Origin: Zymoseptoria tritici IPO323
Taxonomy: Eukaryota > Ascomycota > Dothideomycetes > Mycosphaerellales > Mycosphaerellaceae
Assembly (NCBI RefSeq): GCF_000219625.1
Contig: NC_018203.1
Coordinates: 543,045-607,044, forward strand
DNA: 64,000 nt
Direction: 5' to 3'
The notes below the pieces were generated by a model, which saw only the letters and a program-made list of their open reading frames with translations, made no database searches and was not told the DNA's origin. The number at the start of each line of letters is the position of its first letter. Position 1 is the stretch's first letter. Below, piece after piece: positions 1 through 10,843 of this stretch. The translations under genes and the position numbers were made by a program.

Positions 1-662
1 ACCATTAAGCGTTTCTGGGGTCTTAGTGCATCAGCGGCGTTTAACCGGTGGCGTAACCTCTTCATTAAGCTCCGCAACAACCGTCTATATGACGAGGATT
101 AGCGGGCTGACCGTGTGGCCTTCCTCGCTGTATACGTGCTAATCATGCGATACACAGTCTGGCTGTTCGTTAGCAGCCACAACCGACACCGCATTCGCAA
201 GCACCCTAAGATCACTGGCCATGTTGCCGGTATTCCGAACACACTCTACGCATATCCAGAGTTGAAGGGGACCGAGAACTATGGCATCTACATTGACACT
301 GCTCATCCTGAGATCCGACAAATGGTCCAAAACAAGGACGAATTCGGTGCGTATGCTATTAGCTAGGATCGCCGCTAAGATCCACCTGAGATCGTGCATG
401 CCGCGTTACACCAGCGCTAATATGCTAATTAATTCATGCAGACCTTATATTATATCTTCCCCTAGCCACGATGCATTGGGTTAATCACACGCTTGTCGAA
501 GGCGGCTTCCCTACTAAATTAGATGGTCGTAAGCAGGCTGCCAATAGCGAGAAGCTCCATGTTGTTGCATATCTCCACCTCCGCGCTGCAGCCGCTGCTC
601 ACCTCGCCGCCGGTAGTAAGCTAGTAGAGTTTCAGAGGCCTGCACAGGGCGCTAGCCTGTAG
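1..662 (+). pseudogene. Integrase/transposase-like protein, C-terminal part, 5'-truncated by the window edge
   Basis: The frame is open from base 1 except for one TAG at 100-102, in a context (ED*RADRVAF) where Trp or Gln is likely. A plausible intron spans 347-441 (GTGCGT donor, CTAAT-type branch region, CAG acceptor). The spliced frame then runs to TAG at 660-662. Visible features are an aromatic/basic stretch (FWGLSASAAFNRWRNLF), the string HRIRKHP, then AGIPNTLYAYP and, after the intron, ILYLPLATMHWVNHTL. This order resembles the tail of fungal DDE/integrase-core proteins that end with a 'W-N-x-H-R-I-R' helix, but the catalytic core lies outside the window, so the family call is inference. 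It sits 240 bp upstream of another plus-strand gene with the same single-stop pattern and is probably part of the same mobile unit. Confidence 0.42.
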
Positions 663-900
663 CTAAGAGATCGCATAAGGGAGGTATTTGCAGCGAATGG
701 CTTCCCTCTGTGAGATACAGAGTGGATTATGCTAAGATCGCGAGATAATAGGCCCTTAAATGAAAACTCTGCTCTCTCGCACCCTCTATCGTCTGCACCC
801 TTACCCTCTGTTTTCTCTGTATCCTGCACTATTTACACCTCTAACCACTTACACCTCTGACTATCCACACACTCGAATAAACATCTAACAGCTCCGAACT

Positions 901-2709
901 ATGGCTCCTGGACCATTTACCAAGTTCTGCACTAACGGCGGGGCCCTTCACAATGTCGGACTCACCGAGAACTGTAGCAACTGCGGCTGCGACCCCCTAA
1001 CGACCGAGATCGCTGCTGAGATCGCTGCGCCGGTGAGAGATACTAGCGCTTACAAGGGCTATAACGTCTTCCACTCCGGTCGTGCTAATACCGTCCGACA
1101 GAGCACTTCCAAGAAGCACACTCGCCCTACTAATGCCGGCACTCGCGCTCTATTGCTTAGGTATGCTGCTCAAGCTGGAGCCGCCGCTCTTGCTGCAGCC
1201 GGCAATAGTACACCACGATCTTCTAGTCCGGCTCCACCTCCAGCCTTAACTACCAAGCAGCAAGGCAACAAGCCACAAGAGCCTATCGTGCAGGAGGTCA
1301 GCCTCGCGTGCACTATGCACACGGTCGAAGTGGATACCACAACTGCGGTGCACACCTACAGCCCTCGGAAGGAGCCCTTCGAGTGGACTGGCCAAGGCGT
1401 TGTTGCTAAGATGAACTCTAATCTTAGTGCCCTCTCGGCGAACATAAGAAAGGGCTACCTGCTTAAATACCTCCTTAAGGAGAGCGAGCATGCTCGCAAG
1501 CGTGTCGAACGCAACGCCTACTACGACTGCTTCCTTACCGTGAAATACAACAGCTCAAATCAGCCTATTAGGCCTGGCGACAAGAGCACTGTATCGCAGG
1601 ATCTCCACCGGATGCTGGCGCCCTTCCACCCTAACACTACAGTCAAGCTCGTCAAAGCCACTGTATATATTACGCTGCTTGTAAACGAACAGTACACCCG
1701 CAATCGCCGTGGAGGTTATCTTAATAAGATGGCCGAGAACGAGGCCTACCGGAAGTTCACAGGAAGTAGCAAATCCTGGAGACAAGCCGACCTTAATAAG
1801 AAGCGCGCTGCTGAGCTAGCTTACAAGGCGACCAAGGACGCTCTCAGAGCCGATCTTAACAAGGATCTTACCAAGACCGCCGCCGGCACCTCCGCCGGCA
1901 CCTCCGCCGGCAAGGGCAAGGACACTGGCAATCCATAGGACGCTGCGTTTGCCGCAGCCCTTGCTCTTAAGACTGACGACGATGATCTTAGCGATGATCC
2001 TAACGCTAATCTCGATGCCGCGATCGCTGAATCCCTGAAGGTCAAGGCCGAGCCTGCTGCCGGTCCCTCGAGGGCTGGTAAGCGAGCTGCCAGTTTAGAG
2101 CTTCCGCAGCCATCCTTACCAGTGAGACATGACGACTCCATTATTATCCTTAACGACGTTGACGCCCCGTCCAGCTCGCACGATATAATGGCAGAGGCCA
2201 AGGCAGCTGTTGCCAGAAGAGAGAAGGAGAAGGCGGCCGAATCCAGCTCAGTAGCGCCACCACCGTCGCTACTACCGCCGCCGCCAGCACAGACGCCAGT
2301 TAAGGCAATGGCCATGGCATCTTTAACGTCCTCCAGAGCAGTCAATATGACAGCGACTCTACGATCTTCGTTGACCAAGCCGAAGAAGAAGAAGGATAGC
2401 ATCCACGACCGTGTCCGCAAGCTATTAGCCGCTCCAAACCTTACGCTATTGCAAGAGCGCTCTGAGATACCGAATACGCCTGTTAAGCAGGAGCCGGAGG
2501 TAAAGATGGAGTTATCCATAGACGAGCCTATCGTTAGTGAGTCTGCGGTCGACGAGCCTGCCGCTGCCGCTGTGGAGGAGCATGTCGATAAGCCTGTCGT
2601 CAATGAGCCTGTCGTTAATGAGTCGGTAGAGCAGGAGAGCAATAGACCGAGACGCAGTGGCAGGAAGAGGATTGCGTCGGAGAAGAAGAGGGCTAAGAGC
2701 GAATCTTAG
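901..2709 (+). pseudogene. Unrecognised Ala/Lys-rich nuclear-type protein of a probable transposon, one internal stop
   Basis: ATG at 901 opens a frame that runs to TAG at 2707-2709 and is broken only by TAG at 1936-1938. The frame continues identically beyond it, so CAG-to-TAG (RIP type) is the simplest reading. The full frame is 603 codons including the final stop. The N-terminus has a Cys cluster (FCTNGG, then CSNCGC) that could bind metal. Residues ~160-320 are helix-rich and basic. A (TSAG) repeat lies near residue 338. Just after the stop come acidic DDDDLSDD and a DAAIAESL string like a ubiquitin-interacting motif, then Pro-rich and Val/Glu repeats, and a basic tail (RPRRSGRKR) that looks like a nuclear localisation signal. 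I do not recognise the family. It converges with the minus-strand gene at 2942-3770 and follows the integrase-like fragment in tandem. Confidence 0.5.
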
Positions 2710-2941
2710 TGTAATCTCAGTGCGTTTCTCGGTGTGGTATACAGCAAGGGTAGCATATATAAAGGAAGCAGATACAATAGAAGTATATACAGAGGAAACT
2801 TAGGTATCATTTGGCAGCTCGAGAGCCGATCTCACCGTATCTTAGTGCGTTTCTCACCTATTTGCCCTCCAACTTCGCCAAACGCCGCTCAATCGCAGCA
2901 TCCTTCTCCTCCAACGCCTCTCTTACCGTCGTTAATTCCTC
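2710..2941. other. Convergent intergenic stretch
   Basis: This is the short gap between two converging genes. The string AGTGCGTTTCTC occurs twice (about 2719 and 2844), so the shared 3' flanks carry a small direct repeat. I see no gene in it. Confidence 0.4.
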
Positions 2942-3770
2942 CTAGTTCAGCTCATGGCTCGCTAATAAATCTACCTGCTGATCTTTAAGGAGTTTGATCT
3001 TACTTACGAGTCCCTTAATCTTAGCGCTATAGCTACCTTTGAGGAGTTCGATCTTACTCAGCAGTGCCTTGCCCTTGTTCTCTAGCTCCAAATTCGCATC
3101 CGTTAACAGCTTAATATCATCCTCTATTGCTGCCATCTTCACCTCTATATCTGCTATTATTCCTCTGCCAGCAGCATCCTCGACAGCAGGCTCTGCTCCC
3201 TCATTAACTAGCTTGCTAGCACCGCAGTTAGCCTTGCTACGGCTAAAGCAATATCCGCAAGTCGTCTTGTGCGTCACAATGTCCTTGTATGCGCGACACA
3301 CGTAGCCTGCTCGCTTGCAGAGTCTGCACTCGGTAAACGCCGGCAATCCTAAAACGGGATAATTAGCTAAGATCGCACCAGGATATGCCAAGATCTCCTA
3401 GCTTGAACTTACCTTCGTCCGTCTCCTGCACTCGACCTGCATGATTGTAGCGGTTGAGCGTCTGACGACCGCTTCGACGTACAGCGGCGTCTGCTAATTA
3501 CGCCTTAGTAAGAGCTTCGGTCCATGCCTTAACGCTAATGTACTGCGGAGCGAACTGATCCATTGTAGTCGGCATGCGGAAGGCTTGGAGATCTGCAGGC
3601 AGCGATAAGGTTGCTGGCGGCGGTGTTGGAGTTAGAGGGTCGCCATTAGACGGAGGATTATTAACATCTCGCATTAGTGTATCGTCGCGCTCGATCGGCA
3701 AGCCCTGCGCTTCGAGCCTGGCTTTCTCAACAGCTTCGCCTTGTGGTGTGTTCCAAGCAGTAAAGGCCAT
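2942..3770 (-). pseudogene. Cys-cluster plus coiled-coil protein, two exons, one internal stop
   Basis: On the minus strand ATG is at 3770. Exon 1 is 3770-3413 and exon 2 is 3348-2942, with the stop at 2944-2942. The 64-bp intron (3349-3412) has a canonical GTAAGT donor, a GCTAAT branch-like site and a TTTTAG acceptor. Splicing joins ..QETDEG to LPAFTECRLCKRAG in phase. Exon 1 has one TAA at 3500-3498 (LTKA*LADAA), fitting a CAA-to-TAA change. Exon 2 holds a Cys cluster, C-x2-C-x6-C followed by C-x2-C and C (ECRLCKRAGYVC; CGYCFSRSKANC), then a heptad-rich coiled coil (IEDDIKLLTDANLELENK and onward). This looks like a DNA- or RNA-binding accessory protein. I do not recognise the family. Confidence 0.5.
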
Positions 3771-3880
3771 GGTGAGATCGAGATCGAGAGCGAGAGCGAG
3801 AGCGGCAGAGATTGGTGGTAGTGGTAGTAATGTTGGTGTTCGAGAGAGAGAGAAACGACCGCGGAAGGGGATATTTAAAC
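3771..3880 (-). promoter_or_regulatory. Pyrimidine-rich and TATA-like promoter region of the Cys-cluster gene
   Basis: Read on the minus strand, a pyrimidine-rich stretch dominated by CTC/TCTCGAT motifs lies just upstream of the ATG at 3770. A TTTAAATAT box lies about 100 bp upstream (3868-3878). CT-rich tracts and a TATA-like box at this spacing are usual for fungal promoters. Confidence 0.3.
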
Positions 3881-3921
3881 CTACCAAACGCCCTCATTAG
3901 CATTGTGCGCACTTACATGTG

Positions 3922-3962
3922 ATTGTCAGCTCTCAGCGTGATCTTAGTAACCGGCTGACAAT
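3922..3962. repeat. Short inverted repeat with 9-bp arms
   Basis: ATTGTCAGC at 3922-3930 faces GCTGACAAT at 3954-3962. It lies just beyond the last gene of the left-end gene trio, so it may be near the end of that mobile unit. No longer terminal inverted repeat is visible inside the window. Confidence 0.35.
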
Positions 3963-4199
3963 AGGTGGTAATATATACAACAATAGGAGCGTTTATTAAG
4001 GGAGTGAAGTCATTTAAGCCCTGCACGTGACCATCAAAATCACGGAATCGACGTAGTAAGGGAAACTAACGTATGGTACACCATCCCACCTTCTCCACTT
4101 CCAATCCCGTGGTTTAGCCGAAGCCATCCAAGAGCCGCCGATCGAAATGACATCTGCGCCGCCTGAACACTTCAACCGTTGCGCAACTTCTCTTTTCCG

Positions 4200-4400
4200 G
4201 CCATCGAATGTCATCATACCACGATCTTGACGTTGCCGCTTTGTCGTTGCCGCCGTCGCCAAGGATTGGTGTGAGTGTTCGCTCCATGTCGACTGCGTCT
4301 CGACTGTGAAGACACGGTGGTGGAATGGTAGGTGTGTAGGTCGGAGGCGGTGGGGGCCTGAGTCGTCATCACGGTTGCGCCGTTTGCAAGAAGCGGCACG
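4200..4400 (-). pseudogene. Dispersed gene family A, fragment 1 (C-terminal module)
   Basis: The minus-strand translation contains SDLHTYHSTTVSSQSRRS, which matches the SDLHTYHST..SSPSLRSRDA module of the open copy at 18398-18856. The match also holds at nucleotide level: a Thr-Val-Glu-Thr-Gln/Arg-coding stretch, the GGTGTGAG string and the tract around 4288-4360 align with 18536-18610. The reading frame is broken after this module. No function is known. Confidence 0.5.
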
Positions 4401-5430
4401 GAGCGGCACGGAGCGGAGATGAGGAGGGCGATATCGAGGTCGTCGCACGCATTGATGAGGATGTCTTGACTGCGTTGTCAAAGGAAGACGTACGATGGCC
4501 AGTGAGCAGCAGTCCGCAATGCCAGTGTCCAGCTGTCTCGCAACCAACGACGACCTACGCCTGGTGGAAAGTGCCTTCATTTGGTGCCATCCGGGGAAGG
4601 ACAACAGCCGCCCGCGATCCTTCCGAACTCATGCCCGAGATGGTCGTCTTGCAGTGCTTGCTCCTCGATGTCGTGGTAGGTCAACGATTTCTGGGAGACA
4701 CAACGGACACAACGGACAAGGCTGCTAATCGGTCGCCAGTGCACGTTGAAGCTGCCAGATCCCCGTCCCACGATGGTCAACTTCGCTGCGGCTTCCGAAA
4801 CACCCTCGCAACATTACCTGATGCGATCGAAAGTGCAGGATCGCCCGCGGCCTACCTTCCACAAACAAGACGGATTGCACGTCCACCTTTGCTCAATCAA
4901 CGTCTGCTCCATCATCGCCTTCGACCGCTCGCCAACGCTTAACGACTACCCGCCATACTTCCTGCACGATTCCAGGTACAGGCTATCCTTCGATATTGTC
5001 ACATCATCGTGGTTTCCGCAATGGAGTTGCAGTCTTCGCATGAACTGTATGTGCAGCGTCCACCTTTCTGTTGCTAGAGCTAGCTAACAGTTCATCAAGT
5101 GGCCTGATACATAAGTCTTGCCCACGTCTGGCCGCTTCCTCGAAAGCCCTTCAGCCTCCGAGATTCCGACACATCCTCTTCTATGGCCAAGTCCTCGACC
5201 CGGCGTAACAAGATCTACTCCAGAGGTCGCCAAAAGCCTCACGTGGCGCAGAACTCCACACTTGGTCCCTCCGCGGCAAACGACTCCCCTTCTAACATCA
5301 CACTTCCTTTCCTCGTGGACGGCTTGCTGTCCTTCTACCGTCGCGCTTCCTCTTTCATCGGCTCATCTGATCGGTTCGTCTCCCCCTCGACACCTTCACC
5401 ATACCTCCGCCGGGTTCCTTTCCTTCTGAC
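4401..5430. other. No supportable gene
   Basis: The stretch is GC-rich. Open frames up to 158 codons exist on the plus strand, but they overlap one another, start anywhere and show no recognisable motif. I treat them as chance frames or old coding debris. Confidence 0.3.
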
Positions 5431-5815
5431 CTCTAACTCTCTCTTTCATCTCACTTAACCTCTGCATACCAACCACCTCACTTAGCCTCTGCATACCAAC
5501 CTTCCCCTACCTGACTCCTTAACCTAACTCTCCATACATCTTTAAGATAGCTCTACTACCCATCAACTTCTCCCACCTCGCTTCTCTACGCACATCAACT
5601 CAAGCGCGAGCACGGCTTTCTTCTAAACCGAATACAGCTTTGGCCACCCCGCCCACCGACTTCTCCCACCTCGCTTCTCTGGGTACAACAACTCAAGCGT
5701 GAGCACGGCATTCTTCTAGACCGAATGCAGCCGGCCGAGATCGCTGGGCCCAAATCGCGCAGTGAGGCCATCGAGACGAACGCTACCAAGATGAGCGAAG
5801 CCCTGGCAGTACAAA
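5431..5815 (+). pseudogene. Dispersed gene family A, fragment 2, with the N-terminal module duplicated
   Basis: The leader (CTCTCTTTCATCTCACTTAACCT region and the phrase CCTCTGCATACCAACC, present twice at about 5460 and 5490) matches the upstream flanks of the copies at 18856-18990 and 26660-26850. The N-terminal motif follows twice. About 5586-5631 encodes HQLKREHGFLLNRIQ, and about 5676-5725 encodes QQLKREHGILLDRMQ, continuing PAEIAGPKSRSEAIETNATK. The frame is lost soon after. The homology therefore covers both promoter and coding start, which implies segmental duplication rather than domain shuffling. Confidence 0.5.
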
Positions 5816-7200
5816 TTCCGGTGTGGAAGGCTTTATTTTACCTGAAGACCAGTTTTTTGAGGTGTGTTTTGTCTCTCCGTCGCGTCGCCGTTCTGAAAGT
5901 CTGCAGAGTTGGCCAGTGGCGTGGTTGGTAGCGAGTTCTGCGGGATTCGTTGCGAAGGCTACCAAGAACGACCTTGCTGCGCTATTGTGAGCAAGTGAGG
6001 CGGCCAACGACTCCTAGGCATACCAAGATTGGCTGTTAAGGAAAGGCGTGGATTGATCTGGGCGCGAAGCGCACATCTGCTGGCTCGAAAGAGTAACCGA
6101 GGCACCTCCAATGCCCTGGCGCGCAATCTTCCCCATCCCCAACAAACCATTCTGCATGAATGATTTCCCGGCCGCCATGTTCCCGGCCACGCCGACAATG
6201 ATCTCGCATGTCGCCCTGTCTTCCAGAGGCGCGAGATCTGCGACCAGGCTCACGACACTTTCCTAATGACGGCGGAGGAAGCTTCCCATCTCGCGACCCG
6301 TCGCCGGCGAACAGACGGCTGAACTTTGCTGGAGCTGAAGATGAGGCTGTGAACATTAGCGAAGGATCTTCGAACAAGCGTGAGTGCAGACTCGATATTT
6401 ACTTCCTATCAGGGCCGGCCGACTATTCATTCAGCAGCTTGCCGTCTCGACGCAGACACTCTCGTATTCTCAGAGTGCTCGAGCACAACGCCGCCTGGGA
6501 GGGCAACGTCGGTCCAGAGAGCGATGGAAATGAGGGTGGCGATGGTACTCCATCCCTGAACGAAAAGCTGCAGAAGACATTCAAGCCCACTGACCCGCCT
6601 CGAACTCGCACTCCCTCCGTTCCATCATCCCCGGGATCTGATTCTCCAGGCAGCGGTAGCCACGAAAGACATCAAGCCAACGAGCAAATCTCTGCCGCCT
6701 CGATCCCGGGTTTCCTCCGTTCTATCATTCTCGGGGACATGATTCTCCAGGAAGCGGCAGCAACGGCAACGAGCCCGAGCCGTGAAAGAATACCCTCAAG
6801 CCACATCAGATGAATCTCTACAAGGATCTTGTTAATATCGCCCACCGTCTGACGCAGTATCTCGCCGACCAAGAGAAGTCCACCGGGACCATGACGGACG
6901 CGAATCGTTGCCAACATGTGCGTTGTCCGGAGCGGAATGAAGATGAGACGACGGTGAAGGTGAGAGCAACGCCGGATGAGAGAGCAGCCCTGGTTGAGAG
7001 ACCAGTTTCGGCGTCGGTACCGCCGTCTCCTGCTTCCGACTTCGACGACAGTGTTGCATCCGAGCTCTACTAAAGATCATTGTTCGGTTTCCTTAATCAC
7101 TGCAGACAATCCTTGACGGAAAAGAATCATCTGGGATACGTGTTCGGGATAAGATCTGGACGGCCGTAACCCAATCGTGACCAGACTTGGCCGGAGCAGA
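5816..7200. other. Coding debris, no intact gene
   Basis: Plus-strand frames of 201 codons (6208-6813) and 87 codons (6810-7073) are Ser/Pro/Asp-rich and partly overlap in different frames. They may be disordered parts of the gene whose BRCT/Myb remnant follows at 7200-7806, but I cannot join them convincingly. Confidence 0.25.
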
Positions 7201-7806
7201 ACCCCTCCATGCCGGCGAGGCTCCTTCTTCGGCAAAGGGATTTGCGTATTCTGAACGACGGTGCTTCGGCGCTTAGTGTGGGTATTCCTCCTTCTTCACA
7301 CATTCGACACTTAAGCGACCTCTACATCGACGTCGCTCCGTTTGACGCAGGAGCTAAGCAGCGAGCCTCCAGAATCAAGGTTCTGTCCGATCGCGCACAT
7401 CGAGAGCAATGCACATCGCATCGCAAAGCTCGAAACGAACCCCGACTATGTCATCACCGACCATGTGCGCAAGGACACACCCGCCGGCAGTCTTTCCTAC
7501 AACTTTGTCGAGCAGGCAATTCGCAAAGGCGCACTTCCAGAGCTTTTGTGCTACACCGCAGGACCTCAAGTCGGAATACCGCCGGAAGCAGAATCCAGGA
7601 TACCAGGGAAGTCATTCGGGACTCCATTCTCGGGTGCGGATGATGTGATCTCTGGCGATGTGTGGAAACGGCGAAGGCGGACGGAGAAGCAATGACGGGG
7701 AGAGTCACGACGTCGAGGAAGAGGACGCTGGATTCACTCGGAGCTGGAGAGAATTTTTGGCTCGAGCAACTACCGCAGCACTCGTACACTTCGCCCACCC
7801 CGAGGT
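7200..7806 (+). pseudogene. Rap1-like (BRCT plus Myb) telomere-binding protein pseudogene
   Basis: The frame at 7342-7695 encodes RIAKLETNPDYVITDHVRKD, then TPAGSLSYNFVEQAIRKGAL and, after a short gap, TAGPQVG. This is the pattern of the N-terminal BRCT domain of fungal Rap1/TRF2-interacting proteins (V-x-KLE, D-x-x-I-x-DH-x-RKD, PPGS-x-SY-x-F-I-E, G-x-L, AGP). The next residues KSFGTPFSGADD match the R-TPFT-x-x-DD start of the Rap1 Myb domain. In another frame, about 7746-7805 encodes ENFWLEQLPQHSYTS, like the L-x-x-x-x-PQHSYQSW end of that Myb domain. A further frame upstream (about 7225-7250, FFGKGICVF) could be the BRCT beta-1 strand. At least two frameshifts are needed, so it is a pseudogene. 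In the living gene Rap1 binds shelterin/telomeric DNA. No search was run. Confidence 0.5.
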
Positions 7807-10200
7807 GATGAGAATGAGCATCGGAATCATCTTTCTGGTTGTTATATTCGTTATCGAGACGGCGCATTGGACACAGTCAGACATCAATGGGCGAGTCCCA
7901 AGAGGTCGGCCGAGACATTTGGCAGTCATTCATGATGACAAGCTGTACGAGCCGTCCGGACAAGGGTGCGCTGAGCGACATGTGCTATCTCGGTCACAGT
8001 ACCTGGACGTTAAGTCGGACATGGCGGTCTCGTATTGCTGATGCCGCTTAGCGGACACCGTGGGGCCGTGAGCTAGTGACGGCTATCTTCAGCAAGCAAG
8101 CCAGGGAGCAGCGCAGCGCAGCGAGCGAGCAAAACCAAGCAAAGGCCTCGCCGTGACATCCTGCGGCGGCGACCAGGACCACCTGTTCCCGCTCCTCTTC
8201 CTTTACTATGGCAGACGACTTCGATTGCGACCTGGACGGCTTCGATAACGACGCTTGACTGGATGTGGACGACGAGTTGTGGTCAAATTCTGATCGCATG
8301 CTGGTCGATCACCAAATTTTTCGATGTACTGGGACCACGGAGCATCATCCGTCTCCGAGCAGCAGCTCCTTTACTATGGCTATCGTAAAGGCTATGGCTA
8401 TCGTAAAGGACAGCATGCCTGTGGTCCCTCGCTCCTTATCCGAGAGCAGTGTAACAGCTGCCTCTGGCAACAGCAGATCATTACGTCCGCGAGCTGCGTA
8501 GAATCCGCAGGCATTCGACCGGTTCGACGCCCCTCATTCTCTGGGATACTTTTACTCGGTCCGACAATTCTTAATCTCTACGATCTTATCTTGCTCGGCT
8601 CCGAGCAAGCTTTTGGCCACGACCCTTGAAAGCTTGTCGGACAACATTGGAACGAGGCAAAAGACACCATATGGGCCTTTCTGATCAGGCTATAGAAAGG
8701 CCTGAAGAGTGATGGAGACGCACCGGAGCCGGCTGCCCTGCCGTCGAGGCGCTTGGTGCCGCCATGCTGTCGGGCGTGTAGTGAGCATCTTCACGGCGAT
8801 CCGCGACCACTGCCCGCCCAGTGCGCCACTTTCTACCGGACTCGACCTGCCCGTCGTGGAGCAAATGATCTCCACTACTTCGTAGAGCCCGCGAAGAAGC
8901 ACTTTGACCGAGGGAAACTGCTCCTCGCGAGGTAGTGGTGAAGCAGGAGCGCGCCCCTCGTCCGGAGATTCGACCACTCCAGCGGCCACAGCCTCCGTCT
9001 CCCCTATATAGAGCAAGCAACTGACTGACTCATGTCGGCTGCACAGAGCGGAGTCGAGAACTCGGCGTCGAAGCATCGTGCTGCACCGGACAGCGCCCAT
9101 TGGACAGTACCGTCGTTAGCGGAGATGAGTTCTACTTGCGATGCGAGAGCGTGTTTGAGGACCTGTTTTGGATCAGTGTATTCAATGTTTTTGATGGCCG
9201 TCGTGGAGGAGAGCATCGTCATCAGCGGGTTTCGCGGCGCAGATACCTCTCACGGAATGTGACCTCCATTCACACCAGACCGTCCTACTTACGGCCACCT
9301 GCTCGCCCGGCAACACCCTCGATCACGATGACAGCCTTCCAGTCGTAGGCTACCGAGTCCCCGCCGACAAAGCTGCCAATTCGAACACGATAGGACTACT
9401 CAGCGGTTCTTCGAACAATAAGTGCTAATCTCGCATCCTGAATCGACCAAGCTCGTCTCCTGCAACTAAAGCGAACACCCAGCAGAAAGGGACAGCAACA
9501 GCCTCACACCATTCAAGCAAGTTAACTTACGGCCGTCTTCTCCGGCCACACCGAACAGCGAATCGGGTGTGGACGACAGCAGTCTCTTGTCGTGTATCCT
9601 TGGCCGACGACACGATCCTCCTGGAATCGCACCAATTGCAACGCCCGCTCGGAGCATCGATGCTGCCTGATAAGGTATGTGAGATGAGCCTCGTTGCATT
9701 GCAGGCTGGACACACCATCAGCAGCACTTCCAACACCAGCGATTCTCGTTCTGCGATCTCTAATGACTGCAATGCTTCAAGACAACCTTCTTATAACGAC
9801 TGAGTAGAACGTACTGACACATCAACCCCACCAGCGGCCAGGTCCTCGAGATCAAGGGCACCTCGAACGCTACTCCGACTCCACCGGTAGCTTCATCTTT
9901 CCCGGCGGATCGCATGGACAGAAGGTGTTGATACATGTGAGTATGATCACCTCGAACATCCAGCACAATTCGACAGCTATGCGATATGCGCACGAAATCT
10001 CGAGCGCTGAAAGAGAGACCAGCGCCTGATGTAAACGAAGTAAAGGAAGATACCTTACATCCAGCAGGACCGCAAACTCGTCAAGAACAGTTCCACACAG
10101 TTCCCAAAGGTCAGAAGTCTTTATCACCTGCAGCAGCACCGACGCCGAGCTTCGTCACGTTTCCCAACAAGTCACTCAATTTCAACGTCTTGGACGCAAC
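7807..10200. other. Relic zone, no supportable gene
   Basis: Only short frames are seen. At 8209 a Met-Ala start leads into an Asp/Phe-rich string (ADDFDCDLDGFDNDA) that stops after 16 codons and resumes after TGA. An 18-bp unit (CTATGGCTATCGTAAAGG) is repeated in tandem at about 8374-8409. At about 9860-9935 a plus frame reads RYSDSTGSFIFPGGSHGQKV, which looks protein-like but is isolated. Confidence 0.3.
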
Positions 10201-10212
10201 CGAGTCGTTGTA

Positions 10213-10766
10213 GTGATTGCGAAATCGGATGAAATCGACGCAAAGATCCCTGCGGGCGAAAAGAAGACGATCGAGACGGCGAAAGATTTGAAGAACGAGC
10301 TTGCAATTTGGCAGAAGAAGATCTCGGATATCAAGACAAAGAAGAATGGTCACAAGAAAGAACATGGCAACGGATGGCGAGCAAATGCCGCCGAACTTCA
10401 CCCTGCCTTCCACCATCAACCACCACGCGCCGCGTACGTCTCCGCCTATATCACTTCCTTCAATCCACCGCTGACCATACCACTAGGCACATCACCATTA
10501 TGCCGTGCACACACTGCGAGAGGGAGGGGAATGAGTACTGCCACCTCGACTCTATGTACCCGTGTACCCCATGCAGCAATAACAGGGAGGTACAAGATGG
10601 TAAATTGGTGCACAAGTCGCGAATTTGCGTCCACATACCGAAGCAGCGCGAAGGCTTGCTTCCCATGAGTACAATGTCTCTTGCAGCCGCCTCGGGATCC
10701 GTCTTCCGCAAAGAAGCAGCAGTCGATGAAGTTGTTCAACTCCAGCGTTCCACCACAAATGCGTGA
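10213..10766 (+). pseudogene. Lys-rich helix and Cys-cluster coding fragments
   Basis: One frame from 10213 encodes a charged helix (EIDAKIPAGEKKTIETAKDL, then KNELAIWQKKISDIKTKK). A second frame from ATG at 10500 encodes MPCTHCEREGNEYCHLD, then MYPCTPCSNNREVQDGK and LVHKSRICVHIPK. The Cys spacing (C-x2-C-x7-C, C-x2-C) is like the small zinc clusters of fungal regulators, and is similar in style to the cluster in the 2942-3770 gene. The two frames differ, and the second ends at 10766, so an intact gene cannot be built without assuming a frameshift or an intron near 10400-10490. Confidence 0.33.
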
Positions 10767-10843
10767 GATTAGGGTAGCAAGCGTAAGAGTGAAAAGAACA
10801 AGCAGAGGCATCGAGGATATCACGAGGAGACGAGTGGGGACCG

